Of a stretch of 64,000 nt of DNA, positions 53,600-64,000 are shown piece by piece; positions within the stretch are counted from its first letter, which is position 1; each line of letters begins with the position of its first letter. The position numbers were made by a program, and so were the translations under genes. Source of the DNA: Eleusine coracana subsp. coracana (lineage: Eukaryota; Streptophyta; Magnoliopsida; Poales; Poaceae); contig CM064417.1 in assembly GCA_032690845.1 (NCBI GenBank), forward strand, positions 23,513,622-23,577,621, in the 5' to 3' direction. A model generated the notes under the pieces. The model was given only the letters and a program-made list of their open reading frames with translations. It did not search any database and was not told the origin of the DNA.

Positions 53600-56500
53600 A
53601 ATGCCACCCTCCCCTCGAAGTGCTAAGGGCGATGGTGTTTTAGGGCGAACCCTTAGACGGGTTTGGGCTGCAACGAGCCCCTTAGCATTTTTGCTAAGTT
53701 TTGAAAAAGGCCACCCTCCCCTTCGAAGTGCTAGGGGCGAAGGTGTTTTAGGGCAACCCTTAGACGGGTTTGGGCTGCATCGAGCCCCTTAGCATTTTTG
53801 CTAAGCTTTTGAAAAATGCCACCCTCCCCTTCGAAGTGCTAGGGGCGAGGTGTTTTAGGGCGAAACCCTTAGACTGGTTGGGCTGCATCGAGCCCCTTAG
53901 CATTTTTGCTAAGTTTTGACAAATGCCACCCTCCCCTTCGAAGTGCTAGGGCGAGGTGTTTTAGGGCGAACCCTTAGACGGGTTTAGGCTGCAACGAGCC
54001 CCTTAGCATTTTTGCTAAGTTTTTGAAAAACTGCCACCCTCCCTCGAAGTGCTAGGGGCGAGGTGTTTTAGGGCGAACCCTTAGACGGGTTTGGCTGCAA
54101 CGAGCCCCTTAGCATTTTTGCTAAGTTTTTAAAAACGCCACCCTCCCCTTCGAAGTGCTAGGGGCAGGTGTTTTAGGGCGAACCCTTAGACGGGTTTAGG
54201 CTTGCAATGAGCCCCTTAGCATTTTTGCTAAGTTTTTGAAAAAAGGCCACCCTCCCCTTCGAAGTGCTAGGGGCGAGGTGTTTTAGGGCAAACCCTTAGA
54301 CGGGTTTGGGCTGCATCGAGCCCCATTAGCATTTTTGCTAAGCTTTTTGAAAAATGCCACCCTCGCCTTCGAAGTGCTAGGGGCGAGGTGTTTTAGGGCA
54401 AACCCTTAGACGGGTTAGGGCTGCATCGAGCCCCTTAGCATTTTTGCTAAGTTTTTGAAAAATGCCACCCTCCCCTTCGAAGTGCTAGGGGCGAGGTGTT
54501 TTAGGGCGAACCCTTAGACGGGTTTAAGCTGCAACGAGCCCCTTTGCATTTTTGCTAAGTTTTTGAAAAATTCCACCCGTCCCCTTCGAAGTGCTAGGGG
54601 TGAGGTGTTTTAGGGTGAACCCTTAGGCGGGGTTGGGCTGCGGTGAGCCCCTTTGCATTTTGGCTAAGTTTTTGAAAAATGCCACCCTCCCCCTCGAAGT
54701 GCTAGGGGCGAGGTGTTTTAGGGCGAACCCTTAGACAGGTTTGGGCTGCAACGAGCCCCTTAGCATTTTTGCTAAGTTTTTGAAAAATGCCACCCTCACC
54801 CTCGAAGTGCTAAGGGCGTGGTGTTTTAGGGCGAACCATTAGACGGGTTTGCGCTGCAACGAGCCCCTTAGCATTTTTGCTAAGTTTTTGAAAAACGCCA
54901 CCCTCCCCGTCGCAGTGCTAGGGGCGAGGTGTTTTTGGGGGAACCCTTAGACAGGTTTGGGCTGCATCGAGCCCCTAAGAATTTTTGCTAAGTTTTTGAA
55001 AAATGCCACCCTCCCCTTCGAAGTGCTAGGAGCGAGGTGTTTTAGGGTGCACCCTTAGACAGGTTTAGGCTGCAATGAGCCCCTTAGCATTTTTGCTAAG
55101 TTTTTGAAAAATGCCACCCTCACCCTCGAAGTGCTAAGGGCGTGGTGTTTTAGGGCGAACCCTTAGACGGGTTTGGGCTGCAACGAGCCCCTTAGCATTA
55201 TTGCTAAGCTTTTGACAAATGCCACCCTCCCCTTTGAAGTGCTAGGGGCGAGGTGTTTTAGGGCAAACCCTTAGACGGGTTCGGGCTGCATCGAGCCCCT
55301 TAGAATTTTTGCTAAGCTTTTGACAAATGCCACCCTCCCCTTCGAAGTGCTAGGAGCGAGGTGTTTTAGGGCGAACCCTTAGACGGGTTTAGGCTGCAAC
55401 GAGCCCCTTTGCATTTTGGCTAAGTTTTTGAAAAATGCCACCCTCCCCCTCGAAGTGCTAGGAGCGAGGTGTTTTAGGGCGAACCCTTAGACAGGTTCGG
55501 GCTGCATCGAGCCCCTTAGAATTTTTGCTAAGCTTTTGACAAATGCCACCCTCCCCTTCGAAGTGCTAGGAGCGAGGTGTTTTAGGGCGAACCCTTAGAC
55601 GGGTTTAAGCTGCAACGAGCCCCTTTGCATTTTTGCTAAGTTTTTGAAAAACGCCACCGTCCCCTTCGAAGTGCTAGGGGTGAGGTGTTTTAGGGTGAAC
55701 CCTTAGGCGGGGTTGGGCTGCGATGAGCCCCTTGCATTTTGGCTAAGTTTTTGAAAAATGCCACCCTCCCCCTCGAAGTGCTAGGGGCGAGGTGTTTTAG
55801 GGCGAACCCTTAGACAGGTTTGGGCTGCAACGAGCCCCTTAGCATTTTTGCTAAGTTTTTGAAAAATGCCACCCTCCCCTCGAAGTGCTAGGGCGAGGTG
55901 TTTTAGGGCGAACCATTAGACGGGTTTGCGCTGCAACGAGCCCCTTAGCATTTTTGCTAAGTTTTTGAAAAACGCCACCCTCCCCGTCGAAGTGCTAGGG
56001 GCGAGGTGTTTTAGGGGAACCCTTAGACAGGGTTTGGGCTGCATCGAGCCCCTAGCATTTTTGCTAAGTTTTTGAAAAATGCCACCCTCCCCTTCGAAGT
56101 GCTAGGAGCGAGGTGTTTTAGGGCGAACCCTTAGACGGGTTTAGGCTGCAATGAGCCCCTTAGCATTTTTGCTAAGTTTTTGAAAAATGCCACCCTCCCC
56201 TCGAAGTGCTAGGGCGGGTGTTTAGGGCGAACCCTTAGACGGGTTTGGGCTGCAACGAGCCCCTTAGCATTTTTGCTAAGTTTTGAAAAAGCCACCCTCC
56301 CCTTCGAAGTGCTAGGGGCGAAGGTGTTTTAGGGCAAACCCTTAGACGGGTTTGGGCTGCATCGAGCCCCTTAGAATTTTTGCTAAGTTTTTGAAAATGC
56401 CACCCTCCCCTTCGAAGTGCTAGGGGCGAGGTGTTTTAGGGCAAACCCTTAGACTGGTTTGGGCTGCATCGAGCCCCTTAGAATTTTTGCTAAGCTTTTG

Positions 56501-59500
56501 ACAAATGCCACCCTCCCCTTCTGAAGTGCTAGGGCGAGGTGTTTTAGGGCGAAACCCTTAGACGGGTTTAGCTGCAACGAGCCCCTTAGCATTTTTGCTA
56601 AGTTTTTGAAAAACGCCACCCCTCCCCTCGAAGTGCTAGGGGCGAGGTGTTTTAGGGCGAACCCTTAGACGGGTTTGGGCTGCATCGAGCCCCTTAGCAT
56701 TTTTGCTAAGTTTTGAAAAACGCCACCCTCCCCTTCGAAGTGCTAGGGGCGAGGTGTTTTAGGGCGAACCCTTAGACGGGTTTGGCGTTGCAATGAGCCC
56801 CTTAGCATTTTTGCTAAGTTTTTGAAAAACGCCACCCTCCCCTTCGAAGTGCTAGGGGCACGGTGTTTTAGGGCGAAACCCTTAGACGGGTTTGGGCTGC
56901 ACGAGCCCCATTAGCATTTTTTGCTAAGTTTTTGAAAAATGCCACCCTCCCCTTCGAAGTGCTAGGGGCGAGGTGTTTTAGGGCGAACCCTTAGACGGGT
57001 TTGGGCTGCAACGAGCCCCTTAGAATTTTTGCTAAGTTTTTGAAAAATGCCACCCTCCCCTTCGAAGTGCTAGGGCGAGGTGTTTTAGGGCGAACCCTTA
57101 GACGGGTTTAAGGCTGCAACGAGCCCCTTAGCATTTTTGCTAGTTTTTGAAAAATGCCACCCTCCCCTCGAAGTGCTAGGGGCGTAGGTGTTTTAGGGCG
57201 AACCCTTAGACGGGTTTGGGCTGCATCGAGCCCCTTGCATTTTGGCTAAGTTTTTGAAAAATGCCACCCTCCCCCTCGAAGTGCTAGGGGCGAGGTGTTT
57301 TAGGGCGAACCCTTAGACAGGTTTGGGCTGCAACGAGCCCCTTAGCATTTTTGCTAAGTTTTTGAAAAACGCCACCCTCTCCCTCGAAGTGCTAGGGGCG
57401 AGGTGTTTTAGGGCGAACCCTTAGACGGGTTTGGCTGCAACGAGCCCCTTAGCATTTTTGCTAAGTTTTTGAAAAACGCCACCCTCCCCTTCGAAGTGCT
57501 AGGGGCGAGGTGTTTTAGGGGAACCCTTAGACGGTTTGGGCTGCACGAGCCCCTTAGCATTTTTGCTAAGTTTTGAAAAATGCCACCCTCCCCTTCGAAG
57601 TGCTAGGGGCGAGGTGTTTTAGGTGCGAACCCTTAGACGGGTTTAGGCTGCAATGAGCCCCTTAGCATTTTTGCTAAGTTTTTGAAAAATGCCACCCTCC
57701 CCCTCGAAGTGCTAGGGCGAGGTGTTTTAGGGCGAACCCTTAGACGGGTTTGGGCTGCAACTGAGCCCCTTAGCATTTTTGCTAAGTTTTTGGAAAAAGG
57801 CCACCCTCCCCTTCGAAGTGCTAGGGGCAAGGTGTTTTAGGGCAAACCCTTAGACGGGTTTGGGCTGCATCGAGCCCCATAGAATTTTTGCTAAGCTTTT
57901 GACAAATGCCACCCTCCCCTTCGAAGTGCTAGGGGCGAGGTGTTTTAGGGCAACCCTTAGACGGGTTTGGGCTGCATCGAGCCCCTTAGAATTTTTGCTA
58001 AGTTTTGACAAAAGCCACCCTCCCCTTCGAAGTGCTAGGGGCGAGGTGTTTTAGGGCGAACCCTTAGACGGGTTTGGGCTGCAATCGAGCCCCCTTAGCA
58101 TTTTTGCTAAGTTTTTGAAAAATGCCACCCTCCCCTCGAAGTGCTAGGGGCGAGGTGTTTTAGGGCGAACCCTTAGACGGGTTTGGGCTGCATCGAGCCC
58201 CTTAGAATTTTTGCTAAGTTTTGACAAATGCCACCCTCCCCTTCGAAGTGCTAGGGGCGAGGTGTTTTAGGGCGAACCCTTAGACGGGTTTAGGGCTGCA
58301 ACGAGCCCCTTAGCATTTTTGCTAAGTTTTTGAAAAATGCCACCCTCCCCTTCGAAGTGCTAGGGGCGAGGTGTTTTAGGGCGAACCCTTAGACGGGGTT
58401 GGGCTGCAACTGAGCCCCTTAGCATTTTGCTAAGTTTTTGAAAAATGCCACCCTCCCCCTCGAAGTGCTAGGGGCGAGGTGTTTTAGGGCGAACCCTTAG
58501 ACAGGTTTGGGCTGCAACGAGCCCCTTAGCATTTTTGCTAAGTTTTTGAAAAACGCCACCCTCCCCCTTCGAAGTGCTAGGGGCGAGGTGTTTTAGGGCG
58601 AACCCTTAGACGGGTTGGCTGCAACGAGCCCCTTAGCATTTTTGCTAAGTTTTTGAAAAACTGCCACCCTCCCCTTCGAAGTGCTAGGGGCGAGGTGTTT
58701 TAGGGCGAACCCTTAGACGGGTTTGGGCTGCATCGAGCCCCTTAGCATTTTTGCTAAGTTTTTGAAAATGCCACCCTCCCCTTCGAAGTGCTAGGGGCGA
58801 GGTGTTTTAGGGCGAACCCTTAGACGGGTTTGGGCTGCAATCGAGCCCCTTAGCATTTTTGCTAAGTTTTTGAAAAATGCCACCCTCCCCTTCGAAGTGC
58901 TAGGGGCGAGGTGTTTTAGGGCGAACCCTTAGACGGGTTTGGGCTGCAATCGAGCCCCTTAGCATTTTTGCTAAGTTTTGAAAAATGCCACCCTCCCCTT
59001 CGAAGTGCTAGGGGCGAGGTGTTTTAGGGCGAAACCCTTAGACGGGTTTGGGCTGCATCGAGCCCCTTAGCATTTTTGCTAAGTTTTTGAAAAACTGCCA
59101 CCCTCCCCTTCGAAGTGCTAGGGGCGAGGTGTTTTAGGGCGAACCCTTAGACGGGTTTAGGCTGCAACGAGCCCCTTAGCATTTTTGCTAAGTTTTTGAA
59201 AACGCCACCCTCCCCTTCGAAGTGCTAGGGGCGAGGTGTTTTAGGGCGAACCCTTAGACGGGTTTGGGCTGCAATCGAGCCCCTTAGCATTTTTGCTAAG
59301 TTTTTGAAAAACGCCACCCTCCCCTTCGAAGTGCTAGGGGCGAGGTGTTTTAGGGCGAACCCTTAGACAGGGTTTAGGGCTGCAACGAGCCCCTTAGCAT
59401 TTTTGCTAAGTTTTTGAAAACGCCACCCTCTCCCTCGAAGTGCTAGGGGCGAGGTGTTTTAGGACGAACCCTTAGACGGGTTTGGGCTGCAACGAGCCCC

Positions 59501-62500
59501 TTTGCATTTTTGCTAAGTTTTTGAAAAACGCCACCCTCCCCTTCGAAGTGCTAGGGGCGAGGTGTTTTAGGGCGAACCCTTAGACGGGTTTAGGCTGCAA
59601 TGAGCCCCTTAGCATTTTTGCTAAGTTTTTGAAAAACTGCCACCCTCCCCTTCGAAGTGCTAGGGGCGAGGTGTTTTAGGGCGAACCCTTAGACGGGTTT
59701 AGGCTGCAACGAGCCCCTTAGCATTTTTGCTAAGTTTTTGAAAAAGCCACCCTCCCCCTTCGAAGTGCTAGGGGCGAGGTGTTTTAGGGCGAACCCTTAG
59801 ACGGGTTTGGCTGCAACGAGCCCCTTAGCATTTTTGCTAAGTTTTTGAAAACTGCCACCCTCCCCTTCGAAGTGCTAGGGGCGAGGTGTTTTAGGGCTAA
59901 CCCTTAGACAGGTTTAGGGCTGCAATCGAGCCCTTAGCATTTTTGCTAAGTTTTTGAAAAACGCCACCCTCCCCTCGAAGTGCTATGGGGCGAGGTGTTT
60001 TAGGGCGAACCCTTAGACGGTTTGGGGGGCTGCAACGAGCCCCTTAGCATTTTTGCATAAGTTTTTGAAACGCCACCCTCCCCTTCGAAGTGCTAGGGCG
60101 AGGTGTTTTAGGGCGAAACACCTTAGAACGGGTTTGGGCTGCATCGAGGCCCCCTAGAATTTTTTGCTAAGCTTTGACAAATGCCACGCCCTCCCCTTGA
60201 ACGTGCTAGGGGCGAGGTGTTATAGGGCGAAACCCTTAGACGGGTTTCGGGCTTGCAATCGAGCCCCTTAGAATTTTTGCTAAGCTTTTTGAACAAATTG
60301 CCACCCTCCCCTTCGAGTGCTAGGAGGCTGACGGTGTTTTAGGGCGAACCCTTAGACTGTTTAGGCTGCAACGAGCCCCTTGCATTTTTGGCTAAGTTTT
60401 TGAAAAATGCCACCCTCCCCCTCGAAGTGCTAGGAGCGAGGTGTTTTAGGGCGAACCCTTAGACAGGTTTGGGCTGCAACGAGCCCCTTAGCATTTTTGC
60501 TAAGTTTTTGAAAAAACGCCACCCTCTCCATCGAAGTGCTAGGGGCGAGGTGTTTTAGGGACGAACCCTTAGACGCGTTTGCGCTGCAACGAGCCCCTTA
60601 GCATTTTTGCTAAGTTTTTGAAAAACGCCACCCTCCCCTTCGAAGTGCTAGGGGCGAGGTGTTTCAGGGCGAACCCTTAGAAGGGTTTAGGCTGCAACGA
60701 GCCCCTTTGCATTTTTGCTAAGTTTTTGAAAAATGCCACCCTCCCCTTCGAAGTGCTAGGAGCGAGGTGTTTTAGGGTGAACCCTTAGACGGGTTTAGGC
60801 TGCAATGAGCCCCTTAGCATTTTTGCTAAGTTTTTGAAAAATGCCACCCTCACCCTCGAAGTGCTAAGGGGCGTGGTGTTTTAGGGCGAACCCTTAGACG
60901 GGTTTGGGCTGCAACGAGCCCCTTAGCATTTTTGCTAAGTTTTTGAAAATGCCACCCTCTCCATCGAAGTGCTAGGGGCGAGGTGTTTTAGGACGAACCC
61001 TTAGACGGGTTTGCGCTGCAACGAGCCCCTTAGCATTTTTGCTAAGTTTTTGAAAAACGCCACCCTCCCCTTCGAAGTGCTAGGGGCGTGGTGTTTTAGG
61101 GCGAACCCTTAGACGGGTTTGGGCTGCAACGAGCCCCTTAGCATTTTTGCTAAGTTCTTGAAAATGCCACCCTCCCCTTCGAAGTGCTAGGGGCGAGGTG
61201 TTTTAGGGCAACCCTTAGACGGTTTGGGCTGCATCGAGCACCTTAGAATTTTTGCTAAGTTTTTGAAAACTGCCACCCTCCCCTTCGAAGTGCTAGGGGC
61301 GAGGTGTTTTAGGGCGAACCCTTAGACGGGTTTAGGCTGCAATGAGCCCCTTAGCATTTTTGCTAAGTTTTTGAAAAATGCCACCCTCACCCTCGAAGTG
61401 CTAAGGGGTGGTGTTTTAGGGCGAACCCTTAGACGGGTTTGGGCTGCAACGAGCCCCTTAGCATTTTAGCTAAGTTTTGGAAAAAGGCCACCCTCCCCTT
61501 CGAAGTGCTAGGGGCAAGGTGTTTTAGGGCAAACCCTTAGACGGGTTTGGCTGCAATCGAGCCCCATTAGAATTTTTGCTAATGCTTTTGACAAATGCCA
61601 CCCTCCCCTTTCGAAGTGCTAGGGGCGAGGTGTTTTAGGGCAACCCTTAGACGGGTTTGGGCTGCATCGAGCCCCTTAGAATTTTTGCTAAGCTTTTTGA
61701 CAAATGCCACCCTCCCCTTCGAAGTGCTAGGGCGAAGGTGTTTTAGGGCGAACCCTTAGACGGGTTTAAGGCTGCAACGAGCCCCTTAGCATTTTTGCTA
61801 AGTTTTTGAAAAACGCCACCCTCTCCATCGAAGTGCTAGGGGCGAGGTGTTTTAGGATGAACCCTTAGACGGGTTTGGGCTGCAACGAGCCCCTTAGCAT
61901 TTTTGCTAAGTTTTTGAAAAAACGCCACCCTCCCCTTCGAAGTGCTAGGGGCCAGGTGTTTTAGGGCAAACCCTTAGACGGGTTTACGTTGCAATGAGCC
62001 CCTTAGCATTTTTGCTAAGTTTTTGAAAAAAAGGCCACCCTCCCCTTCGAAGTGCTAGGGGCAAGGTGTTTTAGGGCAAACCCTTAGACGGGTTTGGGCT
62101 GCATCGAGCCCCATAGCATTTTTGCTAAGCTTTTGACAAATGCCACCTCGCCTTTGAAGTGCTAGGGGCGAGGTGTTTTAGGGCAAACCCTTAGACGGGT
62201 TCGGGCTGCATCGAGTCCCCTTAGAATTTTTGCTAAGCTTTTGACAAATGCCACCCTCCCCTTCGAAGTGCTAGGAGCGAGGTGTTTTAGGGCGAAACCC
62301 TTAGACGGGTTTAAGCTGCAACGAGCCCCTTTGCATTTTTGCTAAGTTTTTGAAAAAATTCCACCGTTCCCTTCGAAGTGCTAGGGTGAGGTGTTTTAGG
62401 GTGAACCCTTAGGCGGGGTTGGGCTGCGGTGAGCCCCTTTGCATTTTGGCTAAGTTTTGAAAATGCCACCCTCCCCCTCGAATGCTAGGGGGCAGGTGTT

Positions 62501-64000
62501 TTAGGGCGAACCCTTAGGACAGGTTTGGGCTGCAATGAGCCCCTTAGCATTTTTGCTATGTTTTTGAAAACGCCACCGTCTCTATCAAGTGCTAGGGGCG
62601 AGGTGTTTTTAGGACGAACCATTAGACGGGTTTGCGCTGCAACGAGCCCCTTAGCATTTTTTGCTAAGTTTTGAAAAACGCCACCCTCCCCTTCGAAGTG
62701 CTAGGGGCGAGGTGTTTTAGGGCGAACCCTTAGACGGGTTGGCTGCAACGAGCCCCTTAGGCATTTTTGCTAAGTTTTTGAAAAATGCCACCCTCCCCTT
62801 CGAAGTGCTAGGGCGAGGTTGTTTTAGGGGGAACCCTTAGACGGGTTTAGGCTACAATGAGCCCCTTAGCATTTTTTGCTAAGTTTTTGAAAAATGCCAC
62901 CCTCCCCCTCGAAGTGCTAAGGGCGTGGTGTTTTAGGGCGAACCCTTAGACGGGTTTGGGCTTTGCACCGAGCCCCTTGCATTTTTGCTAAGTTTTTGAA
63001 AAAGGCCACCCCTCCCCTTCGAAGTGCTAGGGGCAAGGTGTTTTAGGCAAACCCCTTGAGGGTTGGCTGCATCGAGCCCCATTAGAATTTTGATAGCTTT
63101 TGACAAATGCCAACTCACCTTTGAAAGTGCTGGGCGAGTGTTTTTAGGGCAAACCTTACGGGTTCGGGCTCGCCATCGAGGCCCTATGAATTTTTGCTAA
63201 GCTTTTGACAAATGACACCCTCCCCTTCGATATTGCTAGGAGCGAGCGTGTTTTAGGTGCAACACTTAGACGGGTTAAGACTGCAACGAGCCCCTTTGCA
63301 TTTTGGCTAAGTTTTTGAAACATGCCACCCTCCCCCTCGAAGTGAAGTGAGCGGGGTTTAGGGCGAAACCCTCTAGACAGGTTTGGCTGCACGAGCCCCT
63401 TAGAATTTTTGCAAGTTTTGAAAACACAGACACCCTCTCCTTCGAAGTGCTAGGGGCGAGTGTTTAGGACGAACCATTAGACGTGTTTGTGCTGCAACGA
63501 GCCCCTTAGCATTTTGCTAAGTTTTTGAAAAACGCCACCCTCCCCTTCGAAGTGCTAGGGGCGAGGTTTTAGGGCGAACCCTTAGAAGGGTTTAGGCTGC
63601 AACGAGCCCCTTGCATTTTGCTAAGTTTTTGAAAAATGCCACCCTCCCCTTCGAAGTGCTAGGGCGAGGTGTTTTAGGGTGAACCCTTAGATGGGTATAG
63701 GCTGCATGAGCCCCTTAGAATTTTTGCTAAGTTTTTGAAAAATGCCACCCTCCTCGAAGTGCTAGGGCGGTGTTTAGGGCGAACCCTTAGACGGTTTGGG
63801 CTGCAACGAGCCCCTTAGCATTTTTGCTAAGTTTTTTGAAAAAGCCACCCTCCCTTCGAAGTGCTAGGGGAGGTGTTTTAGGTGAAACCCTTAGCGGGTT
63901 GGGCTGCATCGAGCCCCTTTGCATTTTGGCTAAGTTTTTGAAAAATGCCACCCTCCCCCTCGAAGTGCTAGGAGCGAGGTGTTTTAGGGCAACCCTTAGA
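53600..64000. repeat. indel-rich part of the satellite array
   Basis: Still the 108-bp monomer, but with frequent one-base gaps and gains in runs (TTTTGAAAAAGCC, GGGCGAAACCC, CTAGGGCGAGG) and merged variants such as GCAATCGAG, GCAACTGAG and AAAACTGCC. Cleaner blocks (54.6-55.7, 60.4-61.0 kb) alternate with noisy ones (55.9-60.4, 61.4-64.0 kb). Likely consensus errors in an unresolved repeat; see the finding. Confidence 0.7.

Larger units (their letters stand above)
33782..64000. repeat. 108-bp tandem satellite array (about 280 monomers, continues beyond the window)
   Basis: Head-to-tail monomers of 108 bp (start-to-start 33788, 33896, 34004, then 34113 and 34221). Landmarks in order: CTGCAACGAGCCCC, TTAGCATTTTTGCTAA, GTTTTTGAAAAA, GCCACCCTCCCC, TTCGAAGTGCTAGGGG, CGAGGTGTTTTAGGG, CGAACCCTTAGACGGGTTT. 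Variant positions define monomer types (CAACG/CATCG/CAATG; ACGCC/ATGCC/AGGCC; GCGAGG/GCAAGG/GCGTGG). Each monomer has stops in all frames in most copies, so it is not coding although 108 is a multiple of three. I do not recognise the family. Higher-order periods are given separately. Confidence 0.95.

Noticed and set aside
53601..63392. Short open frames in the array (e.g. 53601-53792, 57633-57830, 63156-63392)
   Set aside because: They exist only where one-base gaps remove the stop that each monomer carries; most lie in the error-prone part.
33782..64000. Regular repeats that might be taken for a CRISPR array
   Set aside because: The whole 108-bp unit is conserved with no unique spacers, in clearly eukaryotic retrotransposon-rich DNA.
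33782..64000. CENP-B-box-like CTTCGAAGTGCTAGGGG in the monomer
   Set aside because: It fits 7 of 9 fixed positions of the mammalian box; plants have no established CENP-B centromere system, and partial matches are expected in a 108-bp unit.
1..64000. tRNA, rRNA and ordinary host protein genes
   Set aside because: I looked for tRNA-like arms, rRNA signatures and non-element domains and saw none I could support.

Overview
The window is plant nuclear DNA, most likely from a grass (Poaceae). The evidence is the mix of element lineages: Athila-type and Tat-type Ty3/gypsy elements, a Sirevirus-type Ty1/copia element, a chromovirus integrase piece, an En/Spm (CACTA) TNP2 transposase, and a long satellite array. 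I cannot name the species. I found no ordinary host gene, tRNA, rRNA or CRISPR array. Almost every long open frame belongs to a transposable element, and most are broken.

Left part (1-27735) is a nest. On the minus strand lies a decayed Sirevirus-like copia element: gag 27735-25391, protease and integrase to 23974, then RT and RNase H 5844-4118, a spacer with purine tracts, and an LTR ending at 969. A Tat-lineage gypsy element (plus strand, 5845-23973, LTRs of 372 bp differing at about 34 positions) is inserted between its integrase and RT. Removing the Tat element and one copy of a 4-bp duplication leaves the copia frame continuous. The Tat gag is in turn split by a young Athila-type element (6899-14418, 5-bp duplication TGAAC, LTRs differing at about 4 of 1305 positions). 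The Tat element also carries an antisense gene (22566-19385), and a chromovirus integrase/LTR fragment is fused into that gene.

Middle part (27736-33781): a second, older Athila-type fragment on the minus strand (protease, basic tail, internal promoter, start of ORF2), truncated by the 5' end of a CACTA transposon at 30389. The CACTA element shows a subterminal repeat region, a GC-rich block, and a TNP2 transposase gene from 32302.

Right part (33782-64000): the TNP2 gene stops abruptly inside a tandem array of about 280 monomers of 108 bp that runs off the window. Marker monomers recur every 20-40 units, giving nested higher-order repeats (648, 1080, 2161 and 4320 bp). From about 53.6 kb, noisy stretches contain merged variants that look like consensus errors rather than biology.

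Two things stand out. (1) Both Athila-type copies show the same layout: gag and/or protease, a Lys-rich tail, a stop, a GC-rich palindromic module with a TATA box, a 3' splice site exactly 2 nt before an ATG, then an ATHILA-family ORF, with no RT or integrase in between. (2) The satellite array breaks a transposase gene and has strong higher-order structure.
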